Shown here piece by piece: positions 7,642 to 14,160 of a stretch of DNA of 14,160 nucleotides. This DNA comes from Candidatus Pelagibacter sp. (lineage in GTDB: Bacteria; Pseudomonadota; Alphaproteobacteria; Pelagibacterales; Pelagibacteraceae): the NCBI GenBank assembly GCA_028224115.1, contig JAOIVP010000015.1, positions 1 through 14,160 on the forward strand, in the 5' to 3' direction. The notes below the pieces were generated by a model. That model saw nothing but the letters and a program-made list of their open reading frames with translations. It searched no databases and had not been told where the DNA came from. A program made the translations under genes and the position numbers. Numbering within the stretch: position 1 is the stretch's first letter; every line of letters starts with the position of its first letter.

Positions 7642-7685
7642 ATTACTTATAAATGAAGAAATAGGTGCGTCAATTGATAAGTAAT
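7642..7685. repeat. Inverted repeat in the divergent promoter region
   Basis: ATTACTTAT (7642-7650) and ATAAGTAAT (7677-7685) are a perfect nine-base inverted repeat with a 26-base spacer. The left arm overlaps the operon -10 and the right arm sits just upstream of its -35. It could be a regulator site for one or both divergent genes, or chance in AT-rich DNA. Confidence 0.35.
7646..7673 (-). promoter_or_regulatory. Promoter of the S49 peptidase-glyQ-glyS-ppdK operon
   Basis: On the minus strand TTGACG (7673-7668) and TATAAG (7651-7646) are 16 bases apart; each matches five of six consensus positions. Transcription would start near 7639, giving a leader of about 34 bases containing the Shine-Dalgarno. 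This is the best promoter match in the window. The -10 overlaps one arm of an inverted repeat. Confidence 0.6.
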
Positions 7686-7719
7686 ATATAAAACCCAAAT
7701 ATATTAATTTAATTTAAAT

Positions 7720-8733
7720 ATGGGAACTGTAGTTCAGCTTAAAAATCAGATAAACGACTCATACTTTCAGCTTAAAGATTCTGTTGAAGATAAATTGGTT
7801 CTTACTGAAGAAAAGATAAAATCAAAGTTAGCCAGTGATGTTGAGTTAGTTCAAAAAATGACTGTCTACCACATTCAAACTGGTGGGAAGAGATTACGCG
7901 CCCTATTAACTCTTGGATCAGCAAAATTATGTGGGTACTCCAAAGGCTCAAGAGATATTAATTTAGCAGCTTGTGTTGAATTGATACACAGTGCAACTCT
8001 AATGCATGATGATGTAATTGATGAGGGAACCGTAAGAAGAGGTAAGGATACATTAAATAAAGTTTGGGATAATCATTCTTCAGTTTTAATTGGAGACTAT
8101 TTATTAAGTAGATGTTTTGAAATGATGGTAGAAGATGGAAATTTGGAAGTTTTAAAATTGTTGTCATCAACTTCCTCAAAAATTGCTCAAGGAGAAGTTT
8201 TGCAACTTCAACATAAAGGTGAGGTTGATATGCTTGAGGAAACTTACCTAAAAATTATATCAGCAAAAACTGCTGAGCTTTTTGCAGCTGCAACAAAAGT
8301 AGGAGCAATTTTATCTGACGTTGACACTAAAGAAAAAGATGCTCTTGAGTTCTATGGAAGAAATCTTGGACTAACCTTTCAAATTGCTGATGATACACTT
8401 GACTACAATTCTGATTTAAAATTATTTGGTAAAAAGATAGGTCAAGATTTTTTTGAAGGTAAAATTACTTTACCTATTATTTTACTATTTCAAAAAATAG
8501 ATATTGATGAAAAAAGATTATTAACAGAATTCTTTAAAAAAGATTTTAGAGAAAAAAATGACTTTAACAAAATAATTGTTTTAATAAAAAAATATGACAT
8601 CATAAATGAGTGCTATCAAAAAGCTCAACATTACATCAATCTTGCTTCAAACTCTCTTACGGTATTTAAAGATTCAAAAGAAAAAACTATTTTAAGAAGC
8701 CTTACTTCGTTTAGTTTAGCTAGAAATTTTTAA
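7720..8733 (+). CDS. Long-chain polyprenyl diphosphate synthase (octaprenyl/decaprenyl type)
   Basis: An all-alpha trans-prenyltransferase that extends farnesyl diphosphate with isopentenyl units to make the ubiquinone side chain. The 337 residues contain TGGKRLR (54-60), the first aspartate-rich motif DDVID (97-101, followed by EGTVRR) and the second DDTLD (224-228). The fifth residue before the first motif is Ala92, a small side chain, and the first motif is DDxxD without the two-residue insertion; both features point to a long-chain product (IspB/DdsA-like). Exact chain length, C40 or C50, cannot be read from sequence; alphaproteobacteria often make C50. No Shine-Dalgarno precedes the ATG. 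The stop codon overlaps the convergent pdxH stop by three bases. Confidence 0.93.
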   Translation: MGTVVQLKNQINDSYFQLKDSVEDKLVLTEEKIKSKLASDVELVQKMTVYHIQTGGKRLRALLTLGSAKLCGYSKGSRDINLAACVELIHSATLMHDDVIDEGTVRRGKDTLNKVWDNHSSVLIGDYLLSRCFEMMVEDGNLEVLKLLSSTSSKIAQGEVLQLQHKGEVDMLEETYLKIISAKTAELFAAATKVGAILSDVDTKEKDALEFYGRNLGLTFQIADDTLDYNSDLKLFGKKIGQDFFEGKITLPIILLFQKIDIDEKRLLTEFFKKDFREKNDFNKIIVLIKKYDIINECYQKAQHYINLASNSLTVFKDSKEKTILRSLTSFSLARNF

Positions 8734-9356
8734 GGACTTAATAAAGATCTTATCCAATTGCCACTTTTATCAATAGTGTAATTTAACCTTTCATGAATTC
8801 TGCTGTCTCCATCTAACCAAAATTCAATTCTTGTTGGTGATAAATTCCAACCAGACCAATGATTGGGTCTTGGTACATTATTTTTATCATCAAATTTTTG
8901 CTTAAACTCTTTAATTGAGCTTTCAAGCTCATCTCTATTTTTTAATTCTTTACTTTGTTTTGATGCCCATGCTCCAATCCTACTGTCATAGCCTCGTGAA
9001 TTATAATACTGATCGGCTATACTATCTTCTACTTGAGTTATAGTTCCACTAATTCTTATTTGTCTTAAAAGACTTTTCCAATGAAAACACATTGCAGCAT
9101 TTGGATTTTCTTTAAGTTCATTTCCTTTTTGACTATTTAAATTAGTGTAAAATACAAAACCGTTTTGATTAAACTCTTTTAACAAAACCATTCTTACTGA
9201 TGGTATATTGTTCTTATTAGATGTTGCTAATGAAAGAGCATTAGGATCATTGGGCTCTGATTTTTTTGCTTCATCCATCCAAACTTTAAACAATTCAATA
9301 GGATCGTCTAGATCTAAGAAGCAGTTATTAAGACCAAGTGAGTTTTTTTCATTCAT
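8730..9356 (-). CDS. pdxH: Pyridoxamine/pyridoxine 5'-phosphate oxidase
   Basis: An FMN enzyme that oxidises PNP or PMP to pyridoxal 5'-phosphate, the last step of de novo and salvage B6 synthesis. The 208 residues are near the usual 210-220. FMN-site blocks are RMVLLK (55-60), FYTN (69-72) and LRQIRISG (97-104). Substrate-site blocks are YNSRGYDSRIGAWAS (118-132), PRPNHWSGW (162-170), EFW (178-180) and SRIHERL (185-191), with Arg186 and His188 matching the E. coli active-site pair Arg197/His199. Two positions differ from E. coli: the N-terminal Arg-Arg becomes Asn10-Asn11, and the C-terminal RLxP reads LLSP. The gene is divergent from aroC with only 33 bases between start codons. Confidence 0.96.
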   Translation of the reverse strand: MNEKNSLGLNNCFLDLDDPIELFKVWMDEAKKSEPNDPNALSLATSNKNNIPSVRMVLLKEFNQNGFVFYTNLNSQKGNELKENPNAAMCFHWKSLLRQIRISGTITQVEDSIADQYYNSRGYDSRIGAWASKQSKELKNRDELESSIKEFKQKFDDKNNVPRPNHWSGWNLSPTRIEFWLDGDSRIHERLNYTIDKSGNWIRSLLSP

Positions 9357-9389
9357 AATTTAAACAAAATAATCTATACAATATAAATA
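9357..9389. promoter_or_regulatory. Compact divergent start region between pdxH and aroC
   Basis: Only 33 bases separate the two start codons. On the plus strand TACAAT (9377-9382) is a plausible -10 for aroC; it would put transcription start at about the A of the ATG, giving a leaderless or nearly leaderless mRNA. No Shine-Dalgarno is seen for either gene. Any -35 elements would lie inside the opposite coding region. Inference only. Confidence 0.35.
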
Positions 9390-10472
9390 ATGTCATTTAA
9401 TACTTTTGGAAAGCTATTTCGTTTCTCAACTTGGGGAGAATCTCACGGACCTGCAATAGGTTGTGTTGTCGATGGATGTCCTCCTAACATAAGTATTAAA
9501 GAACAAGATATACAAATTGAACTAGATAAAAGAAAACCTGGACAATCAAAATTTACAACTCAGCGTAAAGAAGACGATAAAGTACAAATTTTATCTGGTG
9601 TGTTTGAGGGAAAGACAACTGGGACTCCTATATCACTAATAATTTACAACAAAGATATGAGGTCAAAAGATTATGGAAACATTAAAGATAAATTTAGACC
9701 AGGACATGCTGACTTAACTTATTTTAAGAAATATGGAATTAGAGATCATAGGGGTGGAGGGAGATCCTCTGCAAGGGAAACTGCAGCTCGTGTTGCTGCT
9801 GGAGCAATAGCTAAATTAGTTTTGCAAAATAAATTAGGTAAAAAGTTCAGAGTTATTGGGGCCGTGACCCAATTAGGTATATTAGGATGTGATGTAAATC
9901 AATGGAACGATAAAGTAATAACTAAAAATCCATTTTTCTGCCCGGATAAATCGATGATTAAACTTTGGGAAAAATATTTATTAGGTGTAAGAAAATCTGG
10001 ATCTTCTTGTGGAGCTGTGATTGAAATAAGAGCAAGAGGAATACCTGCGGGATTAGGTGCCCCCATATATTCAAAACTAGACTCTGATATTGCTTCTGGT
10101 TTAATGAGTATTAACGCTGTCAAAGGGGTAAACATTGGATCTGGAATGAACTCAGCACAATTAAGTGGTGAACAAAACTCAGACGAAATTTCTCAAAAGG
10201 GTAAAAAGTTAAAATTTAATTCTAATAATGCTGGAGGAATCTTGGGTGGAATATCAAGTGGTCAAGAAATTATTGCCTCATTTGCTGTAAAACCTACTTC
10301 ATCAATTTTAACCACTAGAAAAACAATTAATAAATTTGGAAAAAATACAACTATATCAGTTAAAGGAAGACATGACCCGTGTGTAGGGATAAGAGCTGTA
10401 CCCGTAGGTGAAGCTATGATAAATTGCGTTTTATTAGATCATTACTTGATGCACAAAGCTCAGTGCAGTTAA
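9390..10472 (+). CDS. aroC: Chorismate synthase
   Basis: Last step of the shikimate pathway: converts 5-enolpyruvylshikimate 3-phosphate to chorismate with reduced FMN as a catalyst, feeding aromatic amino acids, folate and ubiquinone head group. The 360 residues match the family. Signatures are FSTWGESHG (12-20, catalytic His19), RKPGQ (48-52), [10 protein letters not shown] (102-111, His106), [13 protein letters not shown] (119-131, FMN/substrate binding) and, near the C terminus, [17 protein letters not shown]. The start [10 protein letters not shown] is the usual one for the family. It stands alone on the plus strand, divergent from pdxH and ending six bases before the convergent dxs stop. 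Confidence 0.98.
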   Translation: MSFNTFGKLFRFSTWGESHGPAIGCVVDGCPPNISIKEQDIQIELDKRKPGQSKFTTQRKEDDKVQILSGVFEGKTTGTPISLIIYNKDMRSKDYGNIKDKFRPGHADLTYFKKYGIRDHRGGGRSSARETAARVAAGAIAKLVLQNKLGKKFRVIGAVTQLGILGCDVNQWNDKVITKNPFFCPDKSMIKLWEKYLLGVRKSGSSCGAVIEIRARGIPAGLGAPIYSKLDSDIASGLMSINAVKGVNIGSGMNSAQLSGEQNSDEISQKGKKLKFNSNNAGGILGGISSGQEIIASFAVKPTSSILTTRKTINKFGKNTTISVKGRHDPCVGIRAVPVGEAMINCVLLDHYLMHKAQCS

Positions 10473-10478
10473 ACCAAA

Positions 10479-12392
10479 TTAGTTTTTTACTACTTTAATA
10501 GAGTCTTTTGTAAACAAGACATCTAAAATTTTCTTTGAAATTTGTGAAGCATTTAGCCCTGCTACATCATACATTTTTTTTGGATTGTCTTGTTCAATAA
10601 AAGCATCAGGTAACATCATTGCTCTAAATTTTAATCCTTTATCAAATATTCCTTTCTCAGCTAATAAATTTTTAACATGAGAACCAAAACCTCCAATCGA
10701 CCCTTCTTCTATAGTTATCATAACCTCATGTTCTCTAGCACATTTTAAAATAAGTTCTTGATCTAAAGGCTTTGCAAATCTTGCATCAACAATTGTTACT
10801 GACACACCTTTATTTTTTAATTCTTCTGCAGCTAATTTACATTCTTCAAGTCTTGTTCCCAAACTTAAAATACAAACTTGTTTTCCTTCTTGAATTACTT
10901 TTCCTTTTCCAATTTCAATTTTTTCATCAATTGAAGGCAAATCAAGACCCACACCTGTTCCACGTGGATATCTAATTGCACTTGGTTTATCGTTAATATC
11001 AACTGAAGTGTTTATCATTTTTACTAACTCAACTTCATCACTTGCAGCCATAACAATAAAATTAGGTAGTGTTGATAAATAAGTAATATCAAACGAACCA
11101 GCGTGTGTAGATCCATCTGCCCCAACTAGGCCAGCTCTATCTATTGCAAATCTTACAGGTAAACTTTGAATGGCCACATCATGAACAACCTGGTCATAAG
11201 CTCTTTGTAAAAAAGTAGAATAAATTGCAGCATAAGGTTTATAACCCTCTGTTGCTAGACCAGCTGCAAAAGTTACGGCGTGTTGTTCAGCTATACCCAC
11301 ATCAAACATTCTTTTTGGAAATTCCTTCCCAAAAATATCCATACCCGTTCCACCAGGCATCGCAGCTGTTATTCCTACAATTTTGCTATCTTTTTGAGCA
11401 TGCTTAACTAAGGTATTTGCAAATACTTTTGTATAAGCTGGGAGATTACTTCCACTTTTTGCTTGCTCACCTGTTTTCACATTAAATTTTGAGACACCAT
11501 GGTAATGATCAGATGCTTTTTCAGCATAAGAATAACCTTTTCCTTTTTGTGTTTTAATATGGATCATAATTGGACCTTCATGTTTCAGGTCCCTTGCATT
11601 CTTAAGAATCGGAATAAGACTTGTTAGATCATGACCATCTATTGGACCTGCATAATAAAAACCTAATGAGTTAAATAATGTGCCACCTGTAACTGCAGAC
11701 CTTAGAAAATCTTCAGCCTTACCAGCTTTATCACTAAACCGTTTTGAGAATGAAGACATTAACAATTTAATTGTTTCCCTTAAACTAAAATAAATTTTTC
11801 CAGTAAATAACTTTGCCAGATAAGTTCTCATAGCCCCTACTGGTTTTGCAATTGACATATCGTTATCGTTCAAAATAACAATCATTTTAGTTTTTGATGC
11901 TCCTGCATTATTCATAGCCTCATAAGCCATACCCGCACTTATTGCACCATCACCAATTACAGCAATTACATTTGAGGATTTATTTGCTAATTTATTTGCT
12001 TCAGCAATTCCTAGTGCTGAAGATATAGATGTTGAACTGTGAGCAGCTCCAAAAGGATCGTACTCACTTTCTGATCTTTTTGTAAATCCTGACAATCCAT
12101 TTCCTTGTCTTAAAGATCTAATCTTATTTTTTCTTCCTGTTAAAATTTTATGTGGATAAGATTGATGTCCTACATCCCAAATTAATTTATCATTAGGAGT
12201 ATCAAAAACATAATGTATAGCTACTGTTAGCTCAACCACTCCTAAACCTGCACCTAAATGTCCTCCAGTTTCAGACACTGCACTAATCATCTCTTCTCTA
12301 ACTTCATCAGAAACTTTTTGCAAATCATGTTCTGATAATTTTCTTAAATCAGATGGAAAGTTGATATCATTTAAAAATTTATAATTTTGCAT
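10479..12392 (-). CDS. dxs: 1-deoxy-D-xylulose-5-phosphate synthase
   Basis: Thiamin-diphosphate enzyme that condenses pyruvate and glyceraldehyde 3-phosphate to DXP, the entry step of the MEP isoprenoid pathway and a precursor of thiamin and pyridoxal phosphate. The 637 residues are typical. Motifs in order: [11 protein letters not shown] (41-51, His45), WDVGHQ (72-77), GAAHSSTS (115-122), the TPP motif opening with GDG (147-149) and reaching the Asn residues of LNDND (174-178), YAGPIDGHD (247-255), [13 protein letters not shown] (366-378, catalytic Glu369) and [15 protein letters not shown] (418-432, His430). It is last in xseB-ispA-dxs. Its ATG overlaps the ispA stop by one base (TAATG), suggesting translational coupling. 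Confidence 0.98.
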   Translation of the reverse strand: MQNYKFLNDINFPSDLRKLSEHDLQKVSDEVREEMISAVSETGGHLGAGLGVVELTVAIHYVFDTPNDKLIWDVGHQSYPHKILTGRKNKIRSLRQGNGLSGFTKRSESEYDPFGAAHSSTSISSALGIAEANKLANKSSNVIAVIGDGAISAGMAYEAMNNAGASKTKMIVILNDNDMSIAKPVGAMRTYLAKLFTGKIYFSLRETIKLLMSSFSKRFSDKAGKAEDFLRSAVTGGTLFNSLGFYYAGPIDGHDLTSLIPILKNARDLKHEGPIMIHIKTQKGKGYSYAEKASDHYHGVSKFNVKTGEQAKSGSNLPAYTKVFANTLVKHAQKDSKIVGITAAMPGGTGMDIFGKEFPKRMFDVGIAEQHAVTFAAGLATEGYKPYAAIYSTFLQRAYDQVVHDVAIQSLPVRFAIDRAGLVGADGSTHAGSFDITYLSTLPNFIVMAASDEVELVKMINTSVDINDKPSAIRYPRGTGVGLDLPSIDEKIEIGKGKVIQEGKQVCILSLGTRLEECKLAAEELKNKGVSVTIVDARFAKPLDQELILKCAREHEVMITIEEGSIGGFGSHVKNLLAEKGIFDKGLKFRAMMLPDAFIEQDNPKKMYDVAGLNASQISKKILDVLFTKDSIKVVKN

Positions 12393-13264
12393 TACTTTTC
12401 TCTGTGTAAAATGTAATTCAATGTTTCTTTAATATTTGTAGAATTTGAACCATATTTTTTTAAATTCTTATTTATTTTTAAAATAATTCTATCACAATAT
12501 TTAATTGCATTCATATATCCTAGTAAGTTTATTAGTGTAGCTTTGCCTTTTTTTTGATCTTTTCCTGTTTTTTTTCCAGCAATTTTAGAGCTACCTTTGA
12601 AATCAATTAAATCATCAGCTATTTGAAATAATAAACCAATATCAGATCCCATATTTTCAAAAAATTTGATTTCTCTAGTATTTTTTTTCTTAATAATTGC
12701 TGGTACAGCACAGCAAAAACTAAATAATTTTCCTGTTTTTTTAATTTCCATTTCTATGATCTTGTTTTTAGATATCTTTTTTTTTTCGTAACTTAAATCT
12801 AGATATTGACCACCTGCTATACCTAAGTGACCTGAACATTGAGACAATTTCTTAATCAGATTAATTTTAATTGTTTCACTTATTTTTAAAGTAGGACTTG
12901 CTAAAATTTCAAATGCCATTGTAAGTAATGAATTTCCAGCAAGCACTGCTGTAGACTCTCCAAACTTAATATGTGTAGATGGTTTTCCTCTTCTGAATAA
13001 ATCATTATCCATGCATGGTAAATCATCATGAATAAGAGAATAAGCATGAATACATTCTACAGCAGCTCCGATAGCAATTAATGTTTTGTAGTCTGTTGAT
13101 AGTAATGAGCCAATATCAATTAAAACTTTAGATCTAATTTTTTTTCCGCCAGGAAATAAGCCGTAATTCATGGCTGGAATTAATTTAGAATTATTCTGTT
13201 GCTTAAGAAATTTCTTCAGAAAAAGGTTTGTATCTTTTGCAATCCTATCAAGTTCAGTTTTCAT
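12392..13264 (-). CDS. ispA: Short-chain prenyl diphosphate synthase (farnesyl/geranyl diphosphate synthase)
   Basis: Condenses DMAPP with isopentenyl diphosphate to give GPP and FPP, the substrates for longer prenyl chains. The 290 residues carry FPGGKKIR (37-44), the first aspartate-rich motif DDLPCMD (80-86) with the two-residue insertion of bacterial type II FPP synthases, RRGKPSTH (91-98), and the second motif DDLID (217-221). An aromatic residue, Tyr75, stands five positions before the first aspartate and should block elongation at C15. This contrasts with Ala at the same place in the long-chain synthase at 7720-8733. The gene overlaps xseB by four bases (ATGA) and dxs by one. xseB-ispA-dxs is a widely conserved proteobacterial order. 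Confidence 0.95.
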   Translation of the reverse strand: MKTELDRIAKDTNLFLKKFLKQQNNSKLIPAMNYGLFPGGKKIRSKVLIDIGSLLSTDYKTLIAIGAAVECIHAYSLIHDDLPCMDNDLFRRGKPSTHIKFGESTAVLAGNSLLTMAFEILASPTLKISETIKINLIKKLSQCSGHLGIAGGQYLDLSYEKKKISKNKIIEMEIKKTGKLFSFCCAVPAIIKKKNTREIKFFENMGSDIGLLFQIADDLIDFKGSSKIAGKKTGKDQKKGKATLINLLGYMNAIKYCDRIILKINKNLKKYGSNSTNIKETLNYILHREK

Positions 13265-13497
13265 TTTTTTTTAATGATTTCTTTAACTTTTTTATTTGTT
13301 TCTTCACCTATGGATCTAAAACTTTTATGAAATTTTTTTTCAATAATATTGTTTAGCTTTAATAATTGTTGATAGCTTTCTACTGAATTATTAAGATCTT
13401 TTTCATTTTCTAAAGATTCTATTATTTTATTTGCCTGGTCTGTTAGCTCCTCAAGTGTACTTGTATTATTATCAGGTAGTAAATTTTTATCTTTCAT
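13261..13497 (-). CDS. xseB: Exodeoxyribonuclease VII small subunit
   Basis: A small, highly charged helical protein of 78 residues. The segment TLEELTDQANKIIESLENEK (14-33), followed by the SVESYQQLLKLN stretch (43-54), fits the XseB pattern of two helices: LEELxxIVxxLE, then SLxxYxxGxxL. The partner is the large subunit XseA, not in this window; together they degrade single-stranded DNA in the cytoplasm. Primary sequence similarity alone is modest, as always for this short family, but its position directly upstream of and overlapping ispA, with dxs next, is the classic context. It is the first gene of the operon, 20 bases from the divergent Sua5-family gene. Confidence 0.85.
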   Translation of the reverse strand: MKDKNLLPDNNTSTLEELTDQANKIIESLENEKDLNNSVESYQQLLKLNNIIEKKFHKSFRSIGEETNKKVKEIIKKK

Positions 13498-13517
13498 ATA
13501 ATAATAATTATTAATAC
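13498..13517. promoter_or_regulatory. 20-base divergent start region between xseB and the Sua5-family gene
   Basis: Only 20 bases separate two divergent ATGs. The stretch contains a perfect 12-base palindrome, TAATAATTATTA (13502-13513). A perfect -10 hexamer TATAAT (13497-13502) on the plus strand would start transcription near 13509, about nine bases before the rightward ATG; I see no good -35. Neither gene has a Shine-Dalgarno. Confidence 0.35.
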
Positions 13518-14160
13518 ATGAAATCTATTCAATCAAATATCAAAAAAGCTAAAAATTATTTAGATAAAAATCATTGTGTAGCTGTGCCTACTGAAACTGT
13601 CTATGGATTAGCTGGAAACGCTTATTCAAACATTGCAGTAAACAAGATATTTAATTTAAAAAAAAGACCTAAGAACAACCCTTTAATTGTTCATTATTTG
13701 GATATTAATAAGCTTAAGGATGATTGTCATATTGATGATAATTTTATTAAGCTCTATAATCGCTTCTCTCCTGGACCAATTACATTTATTTTGAAGTTAA
13801 AAAAAGACAGTAAAATTTCTAAATTTGTAACCAATAAACAAACAAGCCTTGCTGTTCGTTTTCCTAAACATCCTCTATTTAGAAAACTACTTAAAGTTTT
13901 GAACTACCCATTAGCTGCACCAAGTGCAAATATATCGACCAGATTAAGCTCTGTTAAAGCATCTGATGTTATTGAGGAGTTTGGATCAAAAATTAAATAT
14001 GTCCTAGATGGAGGAAGATGCCAAATTGGTTTGGAGTCCACAATTATCAATCTATTAAGTAAACCAACAATACTAAGATTTGGAGGATTAGATATTTCAA
14101 AAATTGAAAGAATATTAAAAAAAAAAATTTTAATTAAAACCAATTCAAAAAAGAAAATTG
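13518..14160 (+). CDS. L-threonylcarbamoyladenylate synthase, Sua5/TsaC/YrdC family (3' end cut by window edge)
   Basis: Makes threonylcarbamoyl-AMP from threonine, bicarbonate and ATP, the first step of the t6A37 modification of ANN-decoding tRNAs. From the ATG at 13518 the frame stays open for 214 codons to the window end. Family motifs are VPTETVYGLAGNA (23-35), KKRPKNNPLIVH (49-60), SPGPITFIL (83-91), SLAVRFPKHPLF (107-118), APSANIS (134-140) and GLESTIIN (173-180). YrdC/TsaC proteins are about 190 residues, whereas Sua5 proteins carry an extra C-terminal domain and reach about 320. The frame already exceeds the short form, so a Sua5-type protein is more likely, but this cannot be settled here. 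Confidence 0.92.
   Translation, partial: MKSIQSNIKKAKNYLDKNHCVAVPTETVYGLAGNAYSNIAVNKIFNLKKRPKNNPLIVHYLDINKLKDDCHIDDNFIKLYNRFSPGPITFILKLKKDSKISKFVTNKQTSLAVRFPKHPLFRKLLKVLNYPLAAPSANISTRLSSVKASDVIEEFGSKIKYVLDGGRCQIGLESTIINLLSKPTILRFGGLDISKIERILKKKILIKTNSKKKI

Noticed and set aside
7606..7719. Riboswitch or small gene in the 114-base divergent gap
   Set aside because: The gap is almost all A/T, has no stable GC-containing helix and no start codon with a sensible frame; promoter elements and the inverted repeat account for what is visible.
13904..14143. Minus-strand open frame at the right edge
   Set aside because: It is antisense to the Sua5-family gene, whose plus-strand translation carries family motifs such as APSANIS and GLESTIIN.
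1..14160. Defence, mobile or otherwise novel system
   Set aside because: Every coding region matches a known housekeeping family, and I found no transposase, integrase, toxin-antitoxin pair, CRISPR repeat or composition shift.

Overview
The window is a gene-dense, strongly AT-rich piece of ordinary bacterial chromosome. The organism is probably an alphaproteobacterium of the SAR11 / Pelagibacterales type. The reasons are heavy AT bias with Lys/Asn/Ile-rich proteins, almost no intergenic space, a circularly permuted two-piece tmRNA gene of the alphaproteobacterial kind, the gene order glyQ-glyS-ppdK, and flavin-dependent thymidylate synthase (ThyX). The taxonomic call is inference; the gene identities rest on motifs read in the translations.

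Layout, left to right. 1-884 (-): thyX, cut by the window edge. About 927-1187 (+): a permuted ssrA (two-piece tmRNA), which has no protein gene and fills the only long non-coding gap. 7605-1204 (-): a four-gene run of S49 (SppA/SohB-like) peptidase, glyQ, glyS and ppdK, with overlapping or abutting genes and a good promoter plus Shine-Dalgarno at its head. 7720-8733 (+): a long-chain polyprenyl diphosphate synthase. 9356-8730 (-): pdxH. 9390-10472 (+): aroC. 13497-10479 (-): the overlapping operon xseB-ispA-dxs. 13518-end (+): a Sua5/TsaC/YrdC-family gene, cut by the window edge.

How the genes fit together. Isoprenoid supply dominates the right half: Dxs makes DXP (first step of the MEP pathway), IspA makes the short-chain C10-C15 prenyl diphosphate, and the separate long-chain synthase makes the quinone side chain. 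DXP is also a precursor for pyridoxal phosphate and thiamin; PdxH is the last step of PLP synthesis. The left operon combines glycyl-tRNA synthetase (alpha and beta subunits) with pyruvate phosphate dikinase. Translation quality is represented by ssrA (ribosome rescue), glyQS and the tRNA t6A-modification gene.

The most interesting item is the ssrA locus. Its structure can be worked out base by base: a G3-U wobble acceptor stem formed across the permutation joint, an 11-base joint, a non-canonical T-loop, and a short encoded tag ANESYALAA. Other points of interest are back-to-back thyX/ssrA promoters, an inverted repeat around the glyQS-ppdK operon promoter, very short divergent start-to-start gaps, and a PdxH that appears to lack the arginines proposed for feedback binding of PLP. 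I saw no mobile element, CRISPR array, phage gene or defence system.
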